Positions 1-5,722 of a stretch of 5,722 bases of DNA are shown piece after piece (position 1 is the stretch's first letter; every line of letters starts with the position of its first letter). The stretch spans positions 1-5,722 of the forward strand of contig JAFGCA010000219.1 of NCBI GenBank assembly GCA_016932895.1, written 5' to 3'. The position numbers were made by a program, and so were the translations under genes. The DNA is from Sedimentisphaerales bacterium (GTDB lineage: Bacteria; Planctomycetota; Phycisphaerae; Sedimentisphaerales; SG8-4). The notes beneath the pieces were generated by a model. The model did no database searches and was not told the DNA's origin. It saw only the letters and a program-made list of their open reading frames with translations.

Positions 1-101
1 CCCCGCAACCGCGATAATAGACCGCTATCGCCGAAAATATTTCTCAAATTCCTCATTTTGCCCGCGAATAGGGAAAGTCGGGTTAGCGATTGGTGATCGG
101 C

Positions 102-117
102 ATGGGCTGGGGCCCAT
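102..117 (-). other. Hairpin downstream of uxaC
   Basis: A 6-bp perfect stem (ATGGGC / GCCCAT) closes a 4-nt loop about 26 bp past the uxaC stop codon. An outer GGC/GCC pairing is possible with a 3-nt bulge. No T-run follows on the minus strand, so this is not a canonical intrinsic terminator. It could be a 3'-end stabilising structure or a weak termination site. The rest of 1-142 holds only one other short inverted repeat (GCGATA at 11-16 with TATCGC at 26-31) and no supported gene. Confidence 0.35.
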
Positions 118-142
118 CCTGCCCGAGGCAGACTTATGGCGG

Positions 143-1558
<1,416 letters not shown>

Positions 1559-1562
1559 TGTG

Positions 1563-1568
1563 CTCCTC
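1563..1568 (-). promoter_or_regulatory. Ribosome binding site of uxaC
   Basis: GAGGAG on the minus strand, 4 nt before the ATG at 1558. It decides the start in favour of that ATG over the in-frame TTG at 1573, which overlaps the region just upstream of this site. Confidence 0.7.
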
Positions 1569-1588
1569 GGCAAAAATCGAATCCGTGC

Positions 1589-1819
1589 TTATTCTGTCGT
1601 GTCTTGGTCGCCTCTTGCTTGGCGCTTGGCCTTGGGCTTTTCAAATTGCGCCATCTGCTTGGCCCAGTCGGACATTTCGCTCTGGGTCTTCTGGTACCGC
1701 TGCGACCGCTTGGGCGGCTGCTTCTTCTCTTCCTGGCGCAGCTTGTAGTCCCAGAGGGCGTAGGCAGCCCAGCCGACGGCAACGACCACCAGGCCAACGA
1801 TCATGAATATCTTGTACAT
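1589..1819 (-). CDS. Small single-pass membrane protein of unknown function
   Basis: A 76-residue protein that I do not recognise as a named family. The N-terminus is one hydrophobic helix (about residues 4-24, MIVGLVVVAVGWAAYALW core). After it comes a strongly charged, Lys/Arg/Gln-rich hydrophilic tail (25-76) with little hydrophobic content, probably partly helical or disordered. The tail carries far more positive charge than the short N-terminus, so by the positive-inside rule it should face the cytoplasm. ATG at 1819 follows an AAGGGA-type site 7 nt upstream (1827-1832) and a well-formed promoter at 1880-1908. The stop (TAA) is 30 bp before the uxaC ATG, so the two genes are probably cotranscribed. 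No uronate-pathway role is known for such a protein, and the link to uxaC is positional only. Alternative: an unrelated small inner-membrane protein riding on the same transcript. Confidence 0.75.
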   Translation of the reverse strand: MYKIFMIVGLVVVAVGWAAYALWDYKLRQEEKKQPPKRSQRYQKTQSEMSDWAKQMAQFEKPKAKRQARGDQDTTE

Positions 1820-1879
1820 GGTGTTTTCCCTTCACGCGAGATCGGCACTGCCTCGGTCAGCGACCAGCACACTTCGGGC

Positions 1880-1908
1880 ATACTACTGCAATCCGGAGGG
1901 CAGGTCAA
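1880..1908 (-). promoter_or_regulatory. Candidate sigma70 promoter for the membrane protein-uxaC unit
   Basis: On the minus strand, -35 TTGACC (1903-1908, 5/6 to consensus) is separated by exactly 17 bp from -10 TAGTAT (1880-1885, 4/6). The predicted start of transcription is near 1873, giving a leader of about 54 nt before the ATG at 1819. It sits between the GH27 terminator (1944-1984) and the small gene, which is where a promoter is needed if the terminator works. Confidence 0.55.
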
Positions 1909-1943
1909 CCCGCGCATCGTCGGCATTTGCGGGGCGGCCGGGC

Positions 1944-1984
1944 AAAAAACGAGGGGCTGCGCTCGCACGGGCACAGCCCCTCGT
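1944..1984 (-). terminator. Intrinsic terminator of the GH27 gene
   Basis: An 11-bp perfect stem (1974-1984 with 1949-1959; ACGAGGGGCTG / CAGCCCCTCGT) with a 14-nt loop that can pair further (GC/GC). On the minus strand it is followed directly by six T (1944-1949, the first inside the stem). This is a textbook rho-independent terminator, about 40 bp past the GH27 stop codon, and it separates GH27 from the downstream membrane protein-uxaC unit. Confidence 0.92.
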
Positions 1985-1997
1985 AGAAAGGCGATCT

Positions 1998-2013
1998 GGC
2001 GGCTTTCGCCGCC
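1998..2013 (-). other. GNRA-tetraloop hairpin in the GH27 3' UTR
   Basis: Read on the minus strand this is GGCGGC-GAAA-GCCGCC, a 6-bp all-GC stem capped by a GAAA (GNRA) tetraloop. It starts 12 nt after the GH27 stop codon and precedes the terminator hairpin by 13 nt. It has no T-run of its own, so it is more likely an RNA-stabilising element than a second terminator. Confidence 0.6.
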
Positions 2014-2025
2014 GTCTTGGGGTCT

Positions 2026-4008
2026 CTATTTTGCGGGCCACAGCCGCATCAGGGCGACGCCGTGGCGCGGCACCTCGGCTTCAAATGCGTTCGCGAAGAT
2101 ACCCACGTCTTTTTGTCGCCAGAGGTCTCGGACGCGCATCGGGCCGTTGAGGCCGAGGTCGGACCAGCGGGCCGTGACCGTCTTGGGCGTCTCGTCCCGG
2201 TTGAACAGGCCGACCGCAACAGAGCCGTCCTCCATCTTCTTGGCCCAGACTTCCACGTATCCGTCCCGGCTCACGCGACGCGCCTGTCGGCCCAGCGGGT
2301 CCTGGTTGACCTCCAGCACCTCATCGTTGGTCAGGAGGTTGAGCGTGAATTCGTCGAGCTGGGTCAGGTCGCAGCCGATCAGCAGGGGCGAGCAAAGCAG
2401 ACACCACAGGCTGATGTGCGTGTATTGCTCGTTGGGCGTCAGGCGCGAATCGCGCAGGTTGGGGCCCCAGCCGACCTTGCCGACGACGAGCATGTCGGGG
2501 TCGTTCCAGTGTCCGGGTCGGGCGTAGGGGGCCATCTCGTCCTGGGCGAATCCGATGCCGCTCATACTGCCCCAGGTATCGACGATGTCGCCGGTGCTCC
2601 TCCAGCAGTTGCCGCCGACCTCGGCGCCCCATTTCCAGACCTCGCCCATGCCGTACTGGCAGAGGCTGTAGACGATGTCGCGGTCGACGCGGTCCAGGCA
2701 GAGGCGCATGAAGATGTAGGGCTCCTTCATTTGTTCGAGGCTGGGCCGGCGGACGACGGAGCCGTAGCCGCACCAGTCGTATTTCAGATAGTCGAAGCCC
2801 CATTGCGCGAATCGCCGGGCGTCGAGCTGCTCGTGACGCCAGCTTCCCTCGAAGCGCTGGCACGTCCACGGCCCGGGCGAGATGTAGGTGCCGATTTTAA
2901 GCCCGCGGGCATGGATGTAGTCGGTGAGGGCCTTCATGTCGGGGAATCGCTCGTTGGTGAGGATGCGGCCGTATTCGTCGCGCGTCGGACCGCCCACGAC
3001 CGGGTCGTCGGAATCGCACTTGACCATCCAGCAGTCGTCGATGTTGACGTACTGCCAACCGTGGTCGGCCAGGCCGCTCTCGACCATCGCGTCGGCCGCC
3101 TGGCGAATCTTCTGCTCATCGACGGCGCAGCCCCAGCAATTCCAACTGTTCCATCCCAGCGGCGGTGTCAGGGCGATGGTGTCGCCGACGATCAGGCGCA
3201 ACGTGCGCCGGGCCTCGCCCAGCTCGTTCCTGGCGATCAACGAGATTTCGTATTCGCCGCGTTTCTCCAGGCGTCCGGTGATGCGGCCGGAGGGGGCGCT
3301 GAGCGACAGACCGTCCGGCAGGTTCTCGGCGGCAAATCGCAGGGGACGCTTGCCCGTAGCGGCGATGGTGTACAGCACGGGCGAACCCGGACGCACCCCG
3401 AAGACGCGAGCACCGTTGATGCGCGGCTTGGGCGAGGGTTTCGGCGTCAGAATGACCGGCTCCTCTCGCGGGGCGTCCCGGGTCCCCGGCCGCGCGCCTA
3501 CATACTCCAGTACCGCGTTGGCCCAGTCGGCGTGGTCGTAGTTCATGTCGTCGCCGCCGGAGTTGACCGTCAGCACGAGCATATCGACGCCGGAGAGATC
3601 GACGTCCACTTTGCGGGCCGTGTCCCCACCGCGCATGACGTCGCTTTTGTAGATTTCCTTGCCATCGGCGAGGATGCGAAATCCGATCGTTCCCCGGTCG
3701 CCGGATTCGTCGTCCACGCCCACCAGGGCGGTGAACCGGCTTCCACCGCCGTGCAGGGCGACGTAGAGGACACTGTCGGCGTGCGTGCCGAGGCCGTGCT
3801 CGAAGGTCCGGCCGCCGATCCGTAGCGGGTTGCCGTCCACCGATGTGTTCTTTTGAGGCCGGCCCCACCCCTGCTGGGTCTTGTTGATGTCAAGGTCGCA
3901 GAGCCGGACTGTCTTGCCGGCGGGGGCATCGGCCGCACGTGCAGCGACACCGCTCGAAACCACGAAAACGGCGGCCCAGAAGAACATCGTCAAACGATGC
4001 GTACTCAT
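2026..4008 (-). CDS. Secreted NPCBM/Ig-like/GH27 glycoside hydrolase (probable alpha-galactosidase)
   Basis: Retaining glycosidase, 660 residues, probably releasing terminal alpha-D-galactose outside the cytoplasm. Domains in order: signal peptide (1-25, cleavage after ARA); NPCBM carbohydrate-binding module (about 31-170; FEHGLGTHADS at 69-79); putative Ig-like linker domain (about 197-276; LPDGLSLSAPSGRITG at 230-245); GH27 barrel from PLGWNSWNCWG (283-293) to about 570; C-terminal beta-sandwich (about 572-658). The predicted nucleophile is Asp411 in YLKYDWCGYG, and the predicted acid/base is Asp474 in CWRSTGD, by analogy with human GLA Asp170/Asp231. NIDDCW (322-327) and GHWNDPDML (499-507) are also conserved. 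The frame stays open to 4215, but ATG 4008 is chosen because it opens the signal peptide and has AAGGAAG just upstream. GH27 also contains alpha-N-acetylgalactosaminidases and beta-L-arabinopyranosidases, so the family is firm and the substrate is inferred. It is transcribed alone, ending at the terminator at 1944-1984. Confidence 0.95.
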   Translation of the reverse strand: MSTHRLTMFFWAAVFVVSSGVAARAADAPAGKTVRLCDLDINKTQQGWGRPQKNTSVDGNPLRIGGRTFEHGLGTHADSVLYVALHGGGSRFTALVGVDDESGDRGTIGFRILADGKEIYKSDVMRGGDTARKVDVDLSGVDMLVLTVNSGGDDMNYDHADWANAVLEYVGARPGTRDAPREEPVILTPKPSPKPRINGARVFGVRPGSPVLYTIAATGKRPLRFAAENLPDGLSLSAPSGRITGRLEKRGEYEISLIARNELGEARRTLRLIVGDTIALTPPLGWNSWNCWGCAVDEQKIRQAADAMVESGLADHGWQYVNIDDCWMVKCDSDDPVVGGPTRDEYGRILTNERFPDMKALTDYIHARGLKIGTYISPGPWTCQRFEGSWRHEQLDARRFAQWGFDYLKYDWCGYGSVVRRPSLEQMKEPYIFMRLCLDRVDRDIVYSLCQYGMGEVWKWGAEVGGNCWRSTGDIVDTWGSMSGIGFAQDEMAPYARPGHWNDPDMLVVGKVGWGPNLRDSRLTPNEQYTHISLWCLLCSPLLIGCDLTQLDEFTLNLLTNDEVLEVNQDPLGRQARRVSRDGYVEVWAKKMEDGSVAVGLFNRDETPKTVTARWSDLGLNGPMRVRDLWRQKDVGIFANAFEAEVPRHGVALMRLWPAK

Positions 4009-4012
4009 GGTA

Positions 4013-4019
4013 CTTCCTT
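4013..4019 (-). promoter_or_regulatory. Ribosome binding site of the GH27 gene
   Basis: AAGGAAG on the minus strand, ending 4 nt before the ATG at 4008. It fixes the start at the residue that opens the signal peptide and rules out the 69-residue upstream extension of the same frame. Confidence 0.75.
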
Positions 4020-4048
4020 TCAATGAATCGACCGTCAAAGAAACCCCG

Positions 4049-4078
4049 AGGATACTGATAAACGACGTTCTTGGGCAA
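4049..4078 (-). promoter_or_regulatory. Possible promoter of the GH27 gene
   Basis: On the minus strand, TTGCCC (4073-4078, 4/6 to -35) and TATCCT (4049-4054, 4/6 to -10) are 18 bp apart, with the -10 about 40 bp before the ATG at 4008. Position and spacing fit, but the hexamers are only moderate matches. Confidence 0.3.
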
Positions 4079-4250
4079 GCGTTTTCCCGATGGCTCAGTG
4101 TCGCGGGCGCGTCTTTTCGGACTGTTTTTTTGTTGCCCGGGGGCAAGTTGTGCTCATCCGGGGTCGGGAGGTTGCCGATACAGAAGACGGACGCGGCCGT
4201 ACCCTGGGAATGCACGGAGTGACGGTCGCAGATGACAGAGCGTGAAAACG

Positions 4251-4256
4251 AAGGGG
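4251..4256 (+). promoter_or_regulatory. Ribosome binding site of the 193-residue exported protein
   Basis: AAGGGG, ending 6 nt before the ATG at 4263. It supports that start over the in-frame GTG at 4242 (no good site upstream) and the ATG at 4257, which abuts the motif. Confidence 0.6.
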
Positions 4257-4262
4257 ATGATC

Positions 4263-4844
4263 ATGAATGACCCTCGGACGAAGACTCCGGCAGGCACGAG
4301 CCGGTCTTATCGGAGCGTGACATCGCGGAAGCTCCTCTCTCCGCTTCTCCTGGTCGGTATGCTTGGGCTGCTGTGCTATACGACCAGCTTCACCCCGGCG
4401 CAGACGACGATGGAGTTCATCCGCTGGAAGGAGTTCTCCTACGCCAAGCAGGGTAGCCAGGTCGGCGGCAAGATCGCCGGCATCGACTCGATCAACCGGT
4501 CCGGCTTCATTGTGCTGGGCGACGGTGAGTTCGCCCAATTGTCCAGCTCGATGGTGCACACGCGCTCTCCGGAAGACAAGGAGTTCTACCAGGGCTTCGT
4601 GATGTACGACTTCGACGACGGCTCCAGCATCCTGGCGAAAGTGGACGTCTCCGGGGAGCCCAAGAGCAAGCAGGTCGGGACCATCGTGTTTCTGGCCGGC
4701 ACGGGACGCTTCAAGGGAATCTCCGGTCGCGGCACCGTCTATTCCTGGATGCCCGCCAGGTGGGACATGTACGTCGAGATTGAGGCCAGTTTTTCCGTCG
4801 CCGCCCGGGACTCGGACGCTCGCGAGACGGCCCCGGCTCGGTAG
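4263..4844 (+). CDS. Exported protein with an allene-oxide-cyclase-like barrel, function unknown
   Basis: A 193-residue protein with no assigned function. The N-terminus has a basic n-region (Arg14, Arg17, Arg22, Lys23), a hydrophobic core (24-39) and a plausible signal peptidase I site after Ala46. Cys38 is not in a proper lipobox, since a Leu precedes it. The mature part (47 to about 183) is beta-rich. It shows DGEFAQL (87-93), YDFDDGSS (115-122) and GTGRFKGISGRGT (146-158), the last resembling the glycine-rich 'GTGRF-x-G-x-x-G-x-G' signature of bacterial allene oxide cyclase barrel-like proteins. That family assignment is a pattern judgement; an enzymatic cyclase activity should not be inferred. 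The last ten residues or so are polar and probably disordered. The start is ATG 4263, chosen from AAGGGG 6 nt upstream. The gene is divergent from GH27 across a 254-bp intergenic region and has no plus-strand partner. I could not identify a promoter for it. Confidence 0.8.
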   Translation: MNDPRTKTPAGTSRSYRSVTSRKLLSPLLLVGMLGLLCYTTSFTPAQTTMEFIRWKEFSYAKQGSQVGGKIAGIDSINRSGFIVLGDGEFAQLSSSMVHTRSPEDKEFYQGFVMYDFDDGSSILAKVDVSGEPKSKQVGTIVFLAGTGRFKGISGRGTVYSWMPARWDMYVEIEASFSVAARDSDARETAPAR

Positions 4845-4862
4845 TCAAGCGTGAATCCGGAA

Positions 4863-4909
4863 GATCAAAGATCAAAAAGCAAAATTGCGAAATCCCGGCG
4901 CGCCGGGAT
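4863..4909. repeat. A-rich tandem repeat followed by an 18-bp perfect palindrome
   Basis: GATCAAA occurs twice in tandem (4863-4869, 4870-4876) and runs into an A-rich stretch with GCAAAATTGC (4879-4888). It then meets the perfect palindrome ATCCCGGCG/CGCCGGGAT (4892-4909). A-rich strings of this kind with ATCAAA and GCAAAA units recur as dispersed intergenic repeats in many environmental bacterial genomes, from general memory. Only one copy is in this window, so dispersal cannot be shown here. Confidence 0.45.
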
Positions 4910-4981
4910 GACTTGCTCATCTCTACTCTGCGCTTTCTGCATTCTGACATATCCCGATGTGCTTAACGCTCCAACTTTTTT

Positions 4982-5006
4982 GCCGCTGTCGCGACAAAGG
5001 CTTTTT
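4982..5006 (+). terminator. Weak terminator-like hairpin after the exported-protein gene
   Basis: GCC (4982-4984) pairs with GGC (4999-5001), and TGTC (4987-4990) with GACA (4993-4996), across a small internal loop. Five T follow (5002-5006). The stem is short and interrupted and lies about 138 bp past the stop codon at 4844, so this is only a candidate. Confidence 0.25.
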
Positions 5007-5051
5007 CCCACTCTCTTCCTTCGACCTGCTTCAAAGCCGGCTCACGCTGCA

Positions 5052-5076
5052 ATAGTCGCCCTCGGCGCGCGACTAT
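5052..5076. repeat. Inverted repeat, 8-bp stem
   Basis: ATAGTCGC (5052-5059) and GCGACTAT (5069-5076) are perfect inverted copies around a 9-nt GC-rich loop. No T-run follows on either strand. It lies 5 bp from the next strong hairpin. Confidence 0.55.
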
Positions 5077-5081
5077 CCACT

Positions 5082-5112
5082 CAGGCAAGGCCCGGGTGAC
5101 ACGGGCCGCCTG
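5082..5112. repeat. Inverted repeat, 11-bp bulged stem
   Basis: CAGGC (5082-5086) pairs with GCCTG (5108-5112), and GGCCCG (5089-5094) with CGGGCC (5102-5107). This gives an 11-bp GC-rich stem with an AA bulge and a 7-nt loop. No T-run follows on either strand, which argues against intrinsic termination. It ends about 130 bp before the ATG of the 81-residue gene, so it could be leader structure or part of a repeat element. Confidence 0.6.
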
Positions 5113-5230
5113 GGAATTTCTGAAAATCGCTGTTACTCAAGGCCTGCTGGCGGCACTTACATATAGTGAAGGGCGTCGCCGAAAGCGGCACCGCGATCTT
5201 TGACGCGATCACAAGGACACAGATTCTTCC

Positions 5231-5235
5231 AGGTG
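5231..5235 (+). promoter_or_regulatory. Ribosome binding site of the 81-residue gene
   Basis: AGGTG, ending 5 nt before the ATG at 5241. It favours that ATG over the in-frame GTG at 5166, which has no site of its own. Confidence 0.5.
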
Positions 5236-5240
5236 CTACG

Positions 5241-5486
5241 ATGAAGGCAACCGACAAAGACAAGACGCTGGGGGCACGCGGCACGGCGCGCAGTGTCTCG
5301 CACTCTGTGCCGGCCTTGTCGAAGGACGAATGGCTCCGCAGGTACACGCAGCAGATTTTGCACGCGTGGCGGCGCCGACGGTTGCCGCTCGGGCTGGCCC
5401 CGACGTACGCCCGGTATATTCGCAAAGACCTGGCGGCCTTCTACGAGCAACCTTTGATGAGGGCCTTTATCGAGCAGACGTACTGA
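5241..5486 (+). CDS. Small basic protein of unknown function
   Basis: An 81-residue protein that I do not recognise. The first 25 or so residues are polar. From about residue 26 it looks helical, with aromatic and Arg-rich segments: DEWLRRY, HAWRRRRLPLG, then PTYARYIRKDLAAFYEQP and a short C-terminal helix. The net charge is strongly positive, with a cluster of four Arg, so nucleic-acid or membrane-surface binding is possible but not shown. There is no signal peptide or membrane helix. Coding is supported by mostly G/C third positions through the frame and by a site (AGGTG) 5 nt before the ATG. An in-frame GTG at 5166 would add 25 residues whose last third loses the codon bias. The opposite strand is also open over this region, but the bias favours the plus strand. 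A candidate terminator lies 83 bp downstream, so it appears to be a single-gene unit. Confidence 0.55.
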   Translation: MKATDKDKTLGARGTARSVSHSVPALSKDEWLRRYTQQILHAWRRRRLPLGLAPTYARYIRKDLAAFYEQPLMRAFIEQTY

Positions 5487-5569
5487 TCCATCGTCCACAG
5501 GGATCCGCCGGCGGACCTTACTGATAACGGTATATACAGAATTGGAACCATCTACCCAAGCAGGGGACA

Positions 5570-5606
5570 GGCCGGCCGCGCCTCCACGCGTGCCGGCCCT
5601 TTCTCT
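5570..5606 (+). terminator. Candidate intrinsic terminator after the 81-residue gene
   Basis: GGCCGGC (5570-5576) pairs with GCCGGCC (5592-5598), and CGCG (5577-5580) with CGCG (5587-5590), around a 6-nt loop, with one bulged T. This 11-bp GC stem is followed by CTTTCTCT, a pyrimidine-rich but imperfect U-tract. It is a reasonable terminator for the gene ending at 5486; the broken T-run keeps confidence moderate. Confidence 0.5.
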
Positions 5607-5689
5607 GCCGGTGCACGTGGGAGCCGCCGCGACGGTGACACAAGTGCTCTGTGACACCTTGTATGATGGGTTAGACACGGTGTGGCAGC

Positions 5690-5710
5690 GTCAAGGCCGC
5701 AGGCCTTGGC
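5690..5710. repeat. Short palindromic hairpin at the right edge
   Basis: CAAGGCC (5692-5698) and GGCCTTG (5702-5708) are perfect inverted copies around GCA. A G-C pair at 5690/5710 and a T-G wobble at 5691/5709 extend the stem. No gene is supported between 5487 and the window end, so what this belongs to lies outside. Confidence 0.5.
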
Positions 5711-5722
5711 GATGGTTCGTTC

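Larger units (their letters stand above)
4845..5240 (+). other. Gene-free stretch with repeats and hairpins
   Basis: No gene is supported in these 396 bp. Reading frames here lack good start sites and codon structure. The stretch contains an A-rich tandem repeat and palindrome (4863-4909), a weak terminator-like hairpin (4982-5006), two strong hairpins (5052-5076 and 5082-5112), and then the leader of the 81-residue gene. A TATAGT sequence at 5162-5167 resembles a -10 box but has no convincing -35 partner. Confidence 0.6.

Noticed and set aside
2017..3825. A 602-residue open frame on the plus strand opposite GH27
   Set aside because: It lies wholly antisense to a gene with clear domains and catalytic residues. 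The product is low-complexity Val/Ala/Asp/Gly, typical of a shadow frame in GC-rich DNA.
4124..4147. T-run beside the inverted repeat TTGCC/GGCAA (4133-4146) in the divergent intergenic region
   Set aside because: The T-run precedes the hairpin on the plus strand, so it is in the wrong order for a terminator, and no gene ends there.
4009..4215. Upstream 69-residue extension of the GH27 frame
   Set aside because: It would bury the signal peptide inside the protein and has no good ribosome site, whereas ATG 4008 has both.
4851..5099. An 82-residue plus-strand open frame starting at a GTG
   Set aside because: It begins in the A-rich repeat, runs through a palindrome and two hairpins, lacks a ribosome site and shows no coding codon bias.
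5504..5515. TCCGCCGGCGGA, a 12-bp palindrome after the 81-residue gene
   Set aside because: Short GC palindromes are expected in GC-rich sequence. It has no loop and no T-run, so no role can be supported.
5662..5667. TATGAT, a good -10 match near the right edge
   Set aside because: No -35 at 16-18 bp (GTGACA is 21 bp away), and the ATG inside it is followed within three codons by a stop.
5157..5678. A 173-residue minus-strand open frame over the 81-residue gene
   Set aside because: Codon third-position bias supports the plus strand. The product has no recognisable motif, and its frame crosses the terminator-like hairpin.

Overview
The window looks like chromosomal DNA from a GC-rich, Gram-negative-type heterotroph that degrades polysaccharides. 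Two of the five supported genes encode proteins with signal peptides, and one of those is a glycoside hydrolase with an NPCBM module, an architecture common in Planctomycetota, Verrucomicrobiota, Lentisphaerota and Bacteroidota. My best guess is a planctomycete (Phycisphaerae-like), but no phylogenetic marker is present and this rests only on gene style and base composition.

Left part (about 1-4008), all on the minus strand: there are two transcription units. The upstream unit is a secreted multidomain GH27 enzyme, probably an alpha-galactosidase (2026-4008). It is followed by a GNRA-loop hairpin and a very clear intrinsic terminator (1944-1984). The second unit starts at a good sigma70-type promoter (1880-1908) just past that terminator. 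It encodes a 76-residue single-pass membrane protein (1589-1819) and then, 30 bp later, glucuronate isomerase uxaC (143-1558). Together these genes suggest use of galactose- and uronate-containing plant or algal polysaccharides: GH27 would remove terminal alpha-galactose outside the cytoplasm, and UxaC would isomerise imported glucuronate or galacturonate. No transporter, other uronate-pathway enzyme or regulator is in view.

Right part (4263-5722), plus strand: divergent from GH27 is a 193-residue exported protein of unknown role with a probable allene-oxide-cyclase-like beta-barrel (4263-4844). A gene-free stretch of about 400 bp follows, carrying an A-rich tandem repeat, an 18-bp perfect palindrome and several GC-rich hairpins. 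Next is a small basic 81-residue orphan gene (5241-5486) with a candidate terminator behind it, and a palindrome-bearing right edge with no supported gene.

I see no rRNA, tRNA, CRISPR array, transposase or phage gene, and no convincing new multi-gene system. The least explained items are the three small or unassigned proteins and the hairpin-rich surroundings of the 81-residue gene.
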